A stretch of DNA of 10,811 bases from Bacillota bacterium (GTDB taxonomy: Bacteria > Bacillota_I > Bacilli_A > RFN20 > CAG-826), in NCBI GenBank assembly GCA_023443485.1, contig JAEZUH010000025.1, positions 1-10,811 on the forward strand, in the 5' to 3' direction. A program made the position numbers and the translations under genes. This document shows, in pieces, positions 5,330 through 10,811 of the stretch (positions within the stretch are counted from its first letter, which is position 1; each line of letters begins with the position of its first letter). The notes beneath the pieces are model-generated. The model was not told where the DNA came from. It searched no databases and worked only from the letters and a program-made list of their open reading frames with translations.

Positions 5330-6608
5330 AATCACCAAGATTATTACTTACTTTTTCTGCTGACGCAAGAGCCCACATGATATTAAAACCGCCACATATT
5401 GCATCTACATCTAAAACTTCGCCAATAAAATAAACATTATTTTCTTTTTTAGATCTTAATATTTCGTTAACCTCTTTTATTGATAGACCTCCTGAGGAAA
5501 CTTGAGCATTTGGAAAATCATAGAGTCCCTTGAATGTGAAAATAGTCTTGTGTATATCAAGATTGTTTTTAACTAGATAACTCGCGAGACGAGGATGAAG
5601 AAATTCAATATATTGATCTGGTATAATATGACCATAATTTGGGGCAAAATCAACGCAAATACTTATTATTTTTAAGGTATTTTCCATATTAATGAAGTGA
5701 GTTAAATTAAAAATTGCAATTCCGGATAAACCATCTTTTTTGAAAAGTAGTTCGCCATCCTCTTCGTGTTTCATTTTCCCATCTATGAGAAGTGATAGAT
5801 GACTTTTAGCCCTCAAACCTTCTACTAAATTGACGTTTTCTTTAACCTTAATTGGACAGAGTGATGGTTTAGGATTAATTAGAGAATAGCCATGGTTTTT
5901 TAATATGTTATATATACTCCCATCACTGCCAAATTGAGGAGAGGCTTTACCACCACTTGCGATGATTAAATTATCGAAATGATAGCTACCTTTATCGGTG
6001 ATTAATGCGTTGGAAGAATAGTCGATAATCGACTCTTCAAAATGAACTTCAATATTTAATTTCTCGACTTTTCTATTGAGCATAAGAGCAACTGTCTCAG
6101 CAGTATCACTCAGAGGATAAAGCAATTCATTAACCGACTTAGACTTGATGCCAATTCTTTCAAAATATTCCACAATATTTAAACTAGAAAAAGCATCAAT
6201 AATTGGTAGCACAAAGCTCTCGTGATTGTATTTGTTATTCAAATTTCCTTGGTTTGCAAAATTGCATCTGCCATTACCGGTTGCGTAAACTTTTCGTAAT
6301 AATTTGTTGTTCTTTTCAAATATCAAAACCTTATAAGATGGGTGCTTTTCTTTAATCCGAATCGCTGCAAAAACACCGCTAATTCCACCACCAACAATTA
6401 CAATGTTTTTGCTTTTTTCATTAGACATAATGCAAAGAGTTTTATTGTCTGATCGATAATTAGTTGGCTTAGTGGCGTCTTCAGGAATAATCCAGGTTTT
6501 TCCCATTAATTTAGCCCCCAAAATCTTTCCTGTTTGACAATAGAGTCGTATAGTTCTTGGGGCGAGTTTCCATTTTGAAGATATTTGTTGAACAGATAAA
6601 TATTCCAT
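5313..6608 (-). CDS. HTH domain fused to HI0933/BaiN-family FAD-dependent oxidoreductase
   Basis: Residues ~1-48 form a compact helix-turn-helix of the MerR/excisionase-like type (SVQQISSKWKLAPRTIRLYC, then GAKLMGKTWIIPEDA). After a short linker an HI0933-like (YhiN/BaiN, also annotated aminoacetone oxidase family) flavoprotein begins near Met61. It shows the FAD dinucleotide motif GGGISG (73-78), the ribose-binding Glu98 ending the second strand, TGNGRCN (110-116) typical of the family, and the C-terminal GEVLDVDAICGGFN motif. The flavoprotein part (~371 residues) is slightly short for the family but not interrupted. Physiological substrates of most members are unknown, so a reaction is not assigned. 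Codon 61 is an in-frame ATG but has no ribosome binding site, while the whole frame is open from 6608, so a fusion is favoured. The gene is first in an operon with the overlapping acyltransferase. The start at 6608 also lacks a clear Shine-Dalgarno. Confidence 0.85.
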   Translation of the reverse strand: MEYLSVQQISSKWKLAPRTIRLYCQTGKILGAKLMGKTWIIPEDATKPTNYRSDNKTLCIMSNEKSKNIVIVGGGISGVFAAIRIKEKHPSYKVLIFEKNNKLLRKVYATGNGRCNFANQGNLNNKYNHESFVLPIIDAFSSLNIVEYFERIGIKSKSVNELLYPLSDTAETVALMLNRKVEKLNIEVHFEESIIDYSSNALITDKGSYHFDNLIIASGGKASPQFGSDGSIYNILKNHGYSLINPKPSLCPIKVKENVNLVEGLRAKSHLSLLIDGKMKHEEDGELLFKKDGLSGIAIFNLTHFINMENTLKIISICVDFAPNYGHIIPDQYIEFLHPRLASYLVKNNLDIHKTIFTFKGLYDFPNAQVSSGGLSIKEVNEILRSKKENNVYFIGEVLDVDAICGGFNIMWALASAEKVSNNLGDYGKEK

Positions 6609-6620
6609 ATTGATATTTTA

Positions 6621-6634
6621 TGCCGATAACGGCA
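6621..6634. promoter_or_regulatory. 14-bp palindrome in the leader of the flavoprotein operon
   Basis: TGCCGATAACGGCA has 5-bp arms around a four-base centre. It lies between the promoter (6669-6697) and the start codon (6608) and is GC-rich in a very AT-rich stretch. It could be an operator, possibly for the HTH domain encoded just downstream, or a small leader hairpin. Neither can be decided from sequence. Confidence 0.45.
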
Positions 6635-6668
6635 AATAGTCCATAATTGCTTACAAAAAGAAAATTAA

Positions 6669-6697
6669 ATTGTACACCTTTTCTCTAACATTGTCAG
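6669..6697 (-). promoter_or_regulatory. Sigma-A-type promoter for the flavoprotein-acyltransferase operon
   Basis: On the minus strand, CTGACA (6697-6692) and TACAAT (6674-6669) are separated by exactly 17 bases. Each hexamer matches the consensus at five of six positions. Transcription would start near 6662, leaving a leader of about 54 bases. Confidence 0.7.
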
Positions 6698-6808
6698 TAC
6701 AAGCGAAAAATTAATAAGATAAGAAACAATCAATCTTTAATTGAATCTTTTGTTTTCTGTAATTTCAAATTATTTCCAGTTTTAAAATGCTTATTTCAGT
6801 GAGTGCAC

Positions 6809-6837
6809 TTTACTACAATTAATAGACAATTTATAAT
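6809..6837 (+). promoter_or_regulatory. Sigma-A-type promoter for the 103-residue gene
   Basis: A perfect TATAAT (6832-6837) is preceded at 17 bases by TTTACT (6809-6814), which matches four of six positions. The leader that follows contains TAGTAG (6843-6848) and CTACTA (6860-6865), able to form a 6-bp stem ahead of the start codon at 6884. Confidence 0.6.
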
Positions 6838-6883
6838 TTTTATAGTAGCTATTTCATTTCTACTAGAAAGTTGAGAATCCATT

Positions 6884-7195
6884 ATGTCAGAAGAAAGAAA
6901 AGACACTATTCTCCTTGCTAATCGTCGTGAATTCCTTGCGAGAGAGTTCGCCAATTTGACTCCAGAATTTGTTGAGTATGGAAAGAAGTTTCTTCCAAAG
7001 AAAAAGCACTTCATGATTATTGGAGATGTACTTGTTTATTTGAGTAATGAAAAACTCGTTGTCAATGAAGTCTACATTTGCGATAATCCAAAGATGCAAA
7101 TTACTATTACGGAATTGCTTCCAGAAAAGTATGTCTTTGATCCATTTGGAACAGACAAATTGCAACTCGAGTGTCTAAAAGCTAAATTTAAATAA
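6884..7195 (+). CDS. Hypothetical protein, 103 residues, unrecognised
   Basis: I do not recognise a family. The protein is soluble, with no signal peptide or membrane segment. The N-terminal ~45 residues are charged and probably helical (RKDTILLANRREFLAREF, then a Lys-rich KKFLPKKKHF). The rest alternates hydrophobic and polar residues in a beta-like pattern (FMIIGDVLVYL, LVVNEVYIC). A single Cys at residue 66 lies in YICDN, and a second lies near the C-terminus. The gene has its own promoter with a perfect -10 and its own terminator, and neighbours on both sides point the other way, so it is monocistronic. Only a weak purine-rich stretch precedes the ATG. Coding potential is supported by this context and by codon use; an antisense frame over the same DNA is judged a shadow. 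Confidence 0.72.
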   Translation: MSEERKDTILLANRREFLAREFANLTPEFVEYGKKFLPKKKHFMIIGDVLVYLSNEKLVVNEVYICDNPKMQITITELLPEKYVFDPFGTDKLQLECLKAKFK

Positions 7196-7217
7196 ACGTT
7201 TAAATTCTCCAAACATC

Positions 7218-7246
7218 AATCCTCTTTAAAAGGGGATTTTTTATTT
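7218..7246 (+). terminator. Rho-independent terminator of the 103-residue gene
   Basis: AATCCTCTT (7218-7226) pairs with AAGGGGATT (7230-7238), nine pairs including one G-T, around a TAA loop. TTTTTATTT follows. A second perfect inverted repeat, AATTTAAA (7185-7192) with TTTAAATT (7199-7206), overlaps the stop codon just upstream and may add to the structure. Confidence 0.85.
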
Positions 7247-7322
7247 CTGTGAGATAAAAGCACTCATTTATTTTTCATCATTTTTGATTACTAAAGCGAA
7301 AGTGTTATTTTGAATCGGAATG

Positions 7323-7901
7323 CTATTTCAGTAGACCACCAATTTTTGCGATATGTCCACCAGTTAGACTTGATATGTCGTTCTTAACAATCATCGCGCT
7401 TGGATCAATAGCTAATATCTCTTTGCTTATTTCTTTGCTACCTCGACGATTGGTATAAATCATCAAAACTTTTCTTTTTACATCTTTTCCTTCCGCATCC
7501 ATGGTTGTCACACCCAAACCTTGAGAACGCAGAGTGGCGCAGACAACATTTCCTTTTTCTTCAGTAGTAATAACTTGGACAAGTATTTTTCCAAAGGCTA
7601 ATTTTTCTTCGAGGATGGATCCGAACCAAACACCTGCCGCAAAGCCTAAAGAATAGGCAATGCCTTTATAAGGGGATTCGGTTAAGCCAACAATTACACG
7701 GGAAGCCACGAATACCCAAAGAGCTATTTCAACAAGTGCTAATAAAACGGCAATTTTTCTATAACCTTTTACGATTAGGATGCTTCTCAGAGTGCCTATC
7801 GAAACCTCGATTATTTTCGCCAACACAATACCGCAAAATTCCAAGACAATCATCAATGTACTCACACTCCAAATCGAGTTCCAAAATGCATTCCAATCCA
7901 T
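7323..7901 (-). CDS. UPF0316 membrane protein (DUF5698 plus DUF2179), YebE-like
   Basis: The 192-residue protein has about three transmembrane helices in its first half, including the DUF5698 hallmark around EFCGIVLAKIIEVSIGTLRSI and a segment near YSLGFAAGVWFGSILEEKLAFG. A cytoplasmic-type DUF2179 domain follows in the second half (VQVITTEEKGNVVCATLRSQ, then GKDVKRKVLMIYTNRR). This is the architecture of the UPF0316 family, whose function is not established. The ATG at 7901 was chosen because GAAGG lies 8 bases upstream; an in-frame GTG at 7925 would place that ribosome binding site inside the gene. Both neighbours are on the plus strand, so it is a single-gene unit. No strong terminator was seen on its own strand. 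Confidence 0.85.
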   Translation of the reverse strand: MDWNAFWNSIWSVSTLMIVLEFCGIVLAKIIEVSIGTLRSILIVKGYRKIAVLLALVEIALWVFVASRVIVGLTESPYKGIAYSLGFAAGVWFGSILEEKLAFGKILVQVITTEEKGNVVCATLRSQGLGVTTMDAEGKDVKRKVLMIYTNRRGSKEISKEILAIDPSAMIVKNDISSLTGGHIAKIGGLLK

Positions 7902-7945
7902 AATTTTACCTTCGTTTTTTCGCACTTCATCTATGTGCTGATGAA

Positions 7946-7974
7946 ATCATATTGTAAAAAGAAGAACTTTACAA
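7946..7974 (-). promoter_or_regulatory. Candidate promoter for the UPF0316 gene
   Basis: On the minus strand, TTGTAA (7974-7969) and TATGAT (7951-7946) stand 17 bases apart. They match the consensus at four and five of six positions. Spacing and orientation fit the downstream start at 7901. Confidence 0.5.
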
Positions 7975-8120
7975 ACATAATGACACTTTTTTAACCAGGT
8001 TTCGAATATAGCCCTCTTGGCACACAATTACAGTTACTTTTTTAATCGAAAAAAGTTTTGAAAGAAGAAAGAAAAATAGGCAAAAGAGAAAATAAAAACA
8101 AGCGAGTGAGTTTATAATTT

Positions 8121-8155
8121 AATAACTGGTTATTTAAAAGTTATCATTTAAAAGT
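8121..8155. promoter_or_regulatory. Candidate pdxST operator: palindrome and direct repeat
   Basis: AATAACTGGTTATT (8121-8134) is a perfect inverted repeat with 6-bp arms and touches the -35 region. ATTTAAAAGT then occurs twice, at 8132-8141 and 8146-8155, 14 bases apart, one copy over the -35 and one reaching into the -10. Direct repeats in pdxST promoters are the known binding sites of MocR-type PdxR regulators in other Gram-positive bacteria. No pdxR gene is in this window, so the regulator is unassigned. Confidence 0.45.
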
Positions 8156-8160
8156 ATAAT
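8133..8160 (+). promoter_or_regulatory. Sigma-A-type promoter for pdxST
   Basis: A perfect TATAAT (8155-8160) is preceded by TTTAAA (8133-8138) at a 16-base spacing. Transcription would start near 8167, leaving a leader of about 40 bases with the ribosome binding site AAGAGG at 8193-8198. Confidence 0.6.
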
Positions 8161-8207
8161 ACTATTAATCAAGTAGCATATTTCGAAAGAATAAGAGGTA
8201 TATAAGT

Positions 8208-9080
8208 ATGAATGATCGTTATGAACTAAACAAAGAGTTAGCACAAATGCTAAAGGGTGGCGTCATTATGGATGTCACTAGTGCCCAGCAAGCTAAAATT
8301 GCTCAAGAAGCTGGTGCTTGTGCGGTTATGGCATTAGAGAGAATTCCTGCTGACATCAGAGCGGCAGGGGGTGTTTCTCGAATGAGTGACCCAAAATTAA
8401 TAAAAGAGATTCAGGCTGCAGTGACTATTCCAGTCATGGCAAAGGTAAGAATTGGACACTTTGTCGAGGCACAAATTCTTGAAGCTTTAGAAATCGATTA
8501 TATTGATGAGAGTGAAGTCTTATCACCAGCGGATAATGTTTATCATATCGATAAAACAAAATTTGCCGTTCCTTTTGTCTGCGGAGCTAAAAACTTAGGC
8601 GAAGCATTAAGAAGAATTTCTGAAGGGGCAGCGATGATCAGAACTAAAGGAGAACCGGGAACTGGTGATGTTGTTCAAGCCGTTACCCATATGCGTTTAA
8701 TCCAAAGTGAAATCAGACAGGTTCAATCATTAAGAGAAGATGAACTATTCAATAAGGCTAAAGAACTTGGAGTGCCTTATGATTTACTAAAATTAGTCCA
8801 TCAAAATGGTAAATTACCCGTTGTCAATTTTGCGGCAGGAGGTGTCGCTACACCTGCCGATGCGGCCTTAATGATGCAACTTGGAGCGGAAGGCGTTTTT
8901 GTGGGTTCAGGAATTTTTAAGTCCGGAGATCCATTAAAGAGAGCCAAAGCAATCGTTAAAGCAGTAACCAACTACAATGATTCAAAAATTATTGCGGAAG
9001 TTTCCGAAGACTTAGGCGAAGCGATGGTTGGTATCAACGAATCAGAAATTGATTTATTAATGTCTGAAAGAGGAAAATAA
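8208..9080 (+). CDS. pdxS: Pyridoxal 5'-phosphate synthase subunit PdxS
   Basis: PdxS is the synthase subunit of the DXP-independent vitamin B6 pathway. It makes pyridoxal 5'-phosphate from ribose 5-phosphate, glyceraldehyde 3-phosphate and ammonia supplied by PdxT, in the cytosol as a dodecamer. The 290-residue length is normal. Hallmarks are seen in order: GGVIMDVTS with Asp22, MALERIPADIRA, VMAKVRIGH with Lys79 (the lysine that binds the pentose), YIDESEVLSPAD, IRTKGEPGTGDV with Lys147 (the second catalytic lysine), and FAAGGVATPADAALMMQLG. The start has AAGAGG nine bases ahead. pdxT follows after four bases, so the two are one operon. The promoter with its palindrome and direct repeat suggests control by a B6-responsive regulator. 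Confidence 0.98.
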   Translation: MNDRYELNKELAQMLKGGVIMDVTSAQQAKIAQEAGACAVMALERIPADIRAAGGVSRMSDPKLIKEIQAAVTIPVMAKVRIGHFVEAQILEALEIDYIDESEVLSPADNVYHIDKTKFAVPFVCGAKNLGEALRRISEGAAMIRTKGEPGTGDVVQAVTHMRLIQSEIRQVQSLREDELFNKAKELGVPYDLLKLVHQNGKLPVVNFAAGGVATPADAALMMQLGAEGVFVGSGIFKSGDPLKRAKAIVKAVTNYNDSKIIAEVSEDLGEAMVGINESEIDLLMSERGK

Positions 9081-9084
9081 GCCA

Positions 9085-9657
9085 ATGATTATTGGTGTAT
9101 TGGCCTTACAAGGTGCTTTTGTTGAGCACCAAAAAATGCTAGAGAAACTAGGTTGCGAGACTTTTACAATTCGCAATAAAAATGATTTAAACCGAAAGAT
9201 GGATGGACTGATATTGCCAGGTGGCGAATCGACGACAATGTATGGCCTATTAAAAGAACTTCAGATGGAAGATAAAATTAAAAATCTTATAAATGGTGGC
9301 TTGCCAACTTTTGGAACATGCGCTGGATTACTTCTATTGGCAGATGAAATCCATAATTATGATTCTGCTTTTTTAAAAACTATAGATATTACCGCTCGAA
9401 AGAACGCTTATGGTAAACAACTAGGGTCTTTTGTGACTAGGGCTGATTTTGGTGACAAAAAGGATATACCTTTTGTTTTTATTCGTGCGCCTTACATTGA
9501 AAGAGCTGGCAAAAATGTCGAAGTTCTTTCAGTCGTTGATGGAAAAATTGTTGCGGCAAGACAAGGCAATCAATTAGTGACTGCTTTTCATCCCGAATTA
9601 ACTGATGATTTGATAATTCATAGTTATTTTTTAGAGATGATTAATCGAAACAAGTAA
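9085..9657 (+). CDS. pdxT: Pyridoxal 5'-phosphate synthase glutaminase subunit PdxT
   Basis: PdxT hydrolyses glutamine and channels the ammonia to PdxS; one subunit docks on each PdxS chain. The class I amidotransferase triad is complete: nucleophile Cys79 in FGTCAG, then His169 and Glu171 in AFHPELTDD. The LILPGGESTTM segment (42-52), which forms the oxyanion-hole region, and the KNAYGKQLGSF segment (106-116) are typical of the family. The 190-residue length is normal. AGAGGA at the end of pdxS provides the ribosome binding site, and the four-base gap indicates co-translation. No clear terminator was found after the gene, so reading through into the membrane-protein gene at 9730 is possible. 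Confidence 0.98.
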   Translation: MIIGVLALQGAFVEHQKMLEKLGCETFTIRNKNDLNRKMDGLILPGGESTTMYGLLKELQMEDKIKNLINGGLPTFGTCAGLLLLADEIHNYDSAFLKTIDITARKNAYGKQLGSFVTRADFGDKKDIPFVFIRAPYIERAGKNVEVLSVVDGKIVAARQGNQLVTAFHPELTDDLIIHSYFLEMINRNK

Positions 9658-9699
9658 TATTTTTGGTTTACCTGTGCAAAAACATAAAAGAAAGACAGT

Positions 9700-9717
9700 A
9701 ATGTTATTGCAAACATT
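9700..9717 (+). other. Small inverted repeat ahead of the membrane-protein gene
   Basis: AATGTT (9700-9705) pairs with AACATT (9712-9717) around a six-base loop, between pdxT and the start at 9730. The stem is AT-rich and without a real T-run, so it is at best a weak terminator or a leader hairpin. Confidence 0.3.
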
Positions 9718-9729
9718 TTAAGATTATTA

Positions 9730-10182
9730 ATGGTTATAGAAATTCTTTTTAACTTACTACTCTCCTTAATTTTAACACTTATTTTAGAAGTGCCTTTTTA
9801 CTTTATTTTTAACAAAAAATCATTGAGTTATTTGCTGACAGTTTATTCCATGAATATCGCTTTGAATCTAACAATGAACATGCTTCTTATTTTTGCTTTT
9901 AATGATCATTATGTCACCTCGCTAATAATCATGGAGGTATTGGTCTTTTTGATTGAAGGTTTCATTATCTTTTGGTTTAAAAATATTCGCTTCAAAGGTT
10001 TTCTCATTTCCATAGGGGCAAATTCTATTAGTTTGGGTATCGGCTTGCTCTTTAATCAGTTCCACCTCTTTTTAATTTTTCCCATTGGAATGCTAATTAT
10101 TATACTTAGTGTTTTTATTGTTGAATTTACATTGATTGTTTTATATTTTGTTAAACAATTTAAAAAGAAGGGTAGCAATTAA
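9730..10182 (+). CDS. Small polytopic membrane protein, function unknown
   Basis: This 150-residue protein is almost entirely hydrophobic. Membrane segments are visible at about residues 4-27, 33-57, 62-83, 89-108 and 111-142, and it ends in a basic tail (KQFKKKGSN) that is probably cytoplasmic. I recognise no family motif or charged transport residues. It begins 72 bases after pdxT with no convincing promoter or Shine-Dalgarno of its own, so it may be transcribed from the pdx promoter; whether it has to do with vitamin B6 (for example uptake) cannot be told from the sequence. The stop codon lies in the loop of a hairpin that serves the convergent gene. Confidence 0.75.
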   Translation: MVIEILFNLLLSLILTLILEVPFYFIFNKKSLSYLLTVYSMNIALNLTMNMLLIFAFNDHYVTSLIIMEVLVFLIEGFIIFWFKNIRFKGFLISIGANSISLGIGLLFNQFHLFLIFPIGMLIIILSVFIVEFTLIVLYFVKQFKKKGSN

Positions 10183-10196
10183 TCACAACCCTTCTT
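10162..10196 (-). terminator. Terminator of the minus-strand surface-protein gene
   Basis: AAGAAGGGT (10165-10173) and ACCCTTCTT (10188-10196) form a perfect 9-bp stem with a 14-base loop. On the minus strand the stem is followed by a T-run (complement of 10166-10162); on the plus strand no T-run follows. It therefore mainly serves the minus-strand gene, while overlapping the last codons and stop of the plus-strand membrane-protein gene. Confidence 0.8.
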
Positions 10197-10233
10197 GAAA
10201 CAATCTATAAAAATTTTAAGAGATTATTGTTTG

Positions 10234-10811
10234 TTATTTTTTCCTGTTAACAACCACTATTACAATAGTAATGACAATTATTGGCGCCAATACTATGAGC
10301 GAAATAATAACAAGACCAAAAATAATTAGACTGCTTAAACCAGCTAAAAATCCAGAAAAATTCCAACCATAGCTTTCATAGGAACGACGAATAAAAAAGA
10401 AATTGGCATTCTCGATTTCCTCGGTGGATACATCACCATCAATGGTTACATATAAATCAGAATGACCTGTCGCGTTTTTGCTAATGCTTTCCCAAAAATA
10501 GTCTACATAATCGTTATCATTCATCGAAAAAGAGAAAAAAATCGTTTGAGCAGATAGTTCTCCTGAATTAGTCCAATCGAAGGAATAGGTGAATGTGGTT
10601 TCATCATTGCTCTCACTATAACTGACAGATGTTACGTTTTGATTTGAAATAACTATGGTCTGGATAAGATCATCGCTTTGATATCCATAAATTCCAAGAT
10701 GTCTTGAAGAATATGTGACAGTTCCTAGAGGAGCGCTACCAGAATAAGGGAATATCTTATTAAAAGAGTATGATTGATTAGGAACAAGACCTTGAATTGG
10801 TCTTGCATCAT
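10234..10811 (-). CDS. Membrane-anchored surface protein, C-terminal part (5' end outside window)
   Basis: The frame is open from the stop TAA (10236-10234) to the right edge, giving 191 visible residues; the ATG at 10524 is internal, since in-frame coding sequence continues above it without a stop. The visible part is a Ser/Thr/Tyr-rich, beta-type extracellular region (for example TYSSRHLGIYGYQ and FTYSFDWTNSG), then a short stretch with ESYGWNFSGF. A long hydrophobic anchor (about GLSSLIIFGLVIISLIVLAPIIVITIVIVVV) ends in the basic stop-transfer NRKK. This is a type I-like topology with most of the protein outside the cell. No catalytic or named domain is recognised, and there is no LPXTG motif. 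Confidence 0.72.
   Translation of the reverse strand, partial: DARPIQGLVPNQSYSFNKIFPYSGSAPLGTVTYSSRHLGIYGYQSDDLIQTIVISNQNVTSVSYSESNDETTFTYSFDWTNSGELSAQTIFFSFSMNDNDYVDYFWESISKNATGHSDLYVTIDGDVSTEEIENANFFFIRRSYESYGWNFSGFLAGLSSLIIFGLVIISLIVLAPIIVITIVIVVVNRKK

Larger units (their letters stand above)
7902..8207. other. 306-bp divergent intergenic region between the UPF0316 gene and pdxS
   Basis: The stretch is strongly AT-rich and holds no credible gene. It contains the minus-strand promoter for the UPF0316 gene near 7946-7974, an AT-only hairpin (ACTTTTTT at 8036-8043 with AAAAAAGT at 8049-8056), a purine-rich run at about 8055-8105, and the pdxS control region at 8121-8160. Close to the UPF0316 start, TTCATC (7926-7931) and GATGAA (7940-7945) form a further small inverted repeat near the predicted transcription start. 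Confidence 0.6.

Noticed and set aside
5330..5338. TTG at 5338 as start of the acyltransferase
   Set aside because: The ATG three codons later has GGTGA ahead and is the more usual codon; only three residues differ.
6887..7165. Antisense 92-residue frame opposite the 103-residue gene
   Set aside because: It has no promoter, ribosome binding site or family signal on that strand; the plus-strand gene has a perfect -10 and a terminator.
6884..7195. The 103-residue protein as a barstar-like inhibitor of the RNases
   Set aside because: It shares no recognisable barstar motif, is distant from the RNase genes and has a different residue pattern; only its size is similar.
7902..7925. GTG at 7925 as start of the UPF0316 protein
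   Set aside because: It would put the GAAGG ribosome binding site inside the gene, and the first eight residues do not look like the family.
10522..10524. ATG as the start of a 96-residue membrane protein
   Set aside because: The same frame stays open to the right edge with sensible extracellular-type sequence, so this Met is internal.
1..10811. CRISPR arrays, tRNA or rRNA genes, and recoded TGA (Mollicute code)
   Set aside because: No repeat-spacer pattern, cloverleaf or rRNA segment was seen; Trp codons are TGG and TGA ends orfB, so the standard code applies.

Overview
The window comes from a low-GC, AT-rich bacterium that uses the standard code: TGG for Trp, with TGA still serving as a stop in the transposase gene. 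Secreted Big_2-type surface proteins, pdxST, a YebE-like UPF0316 protein and an IS150-type element fit the Bacillota (Bacilli or an Erysipelotrichia/Mollicutes-related lineage, possibly gut-associated). That placement is inference and no species is claimed.

Positions 1-3019 (+) hold two tandem paralogous genes, the first cut by the window edge. The complete second one is a secreted 819-residue protein: signal peptide, two OB-like segments, two bacterial Ig-like (Big_2) repeats, a beta-rich segment and a C-terminal domain that reads as a barnase/RNase Sa-type ribonuclease with Glu, two Arg and His in the expected order. Both copies keep these residues. No barstar-type inhibitor gene is seen in the window.

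Positions 3041-4515 are a complete IS3-family (IS150-type) insertion sequence on the minus strand: orfA, orfB, an A6C slippery site and a three-part stem-loop for -1 frameshifting, imperfect terminal inverted repeats and a likely ATGA target duplication. It landed just past the RNase gene and at the very end of the convergent acyltransferase gene, whose present stop codon lies inside the IS.

Positions 4487-6608 (-) are a two-gene operon: an HI0933/BaiN-family flavoprotein with an added N-terminal helix-turn-helix, overlapping a PlsC-like acyltransferase. A good promoter lies at 6669-6697, followed by a 14-bp palindrome in the leader. Positions 6884-7195 (+) are a small unrecognised gene with its own promoter and terminator. 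Positions 7323-7901 (-) encode a UPF0316 (DUF5698/DUF2179) membrane protein.

Positions 8208-9657 (+) are pdxS-pdxT, the two subunits of the deoxyxylulose-independent pyridoxal 5'-phosphate synthase. Their promoter carries a palindrome and a direct repeat that look like an operator. A small polytopic membrane protein follows (9730-10182). The window ends in the C-terminal part of a membrane-anchored surface protein on the minus strand (10234 to the edge), with its terminator overlapping the convergent neighbour. Apart from the overlapping flavoprotein-acyltransferase pair and pdxST, the genes look like independent units.
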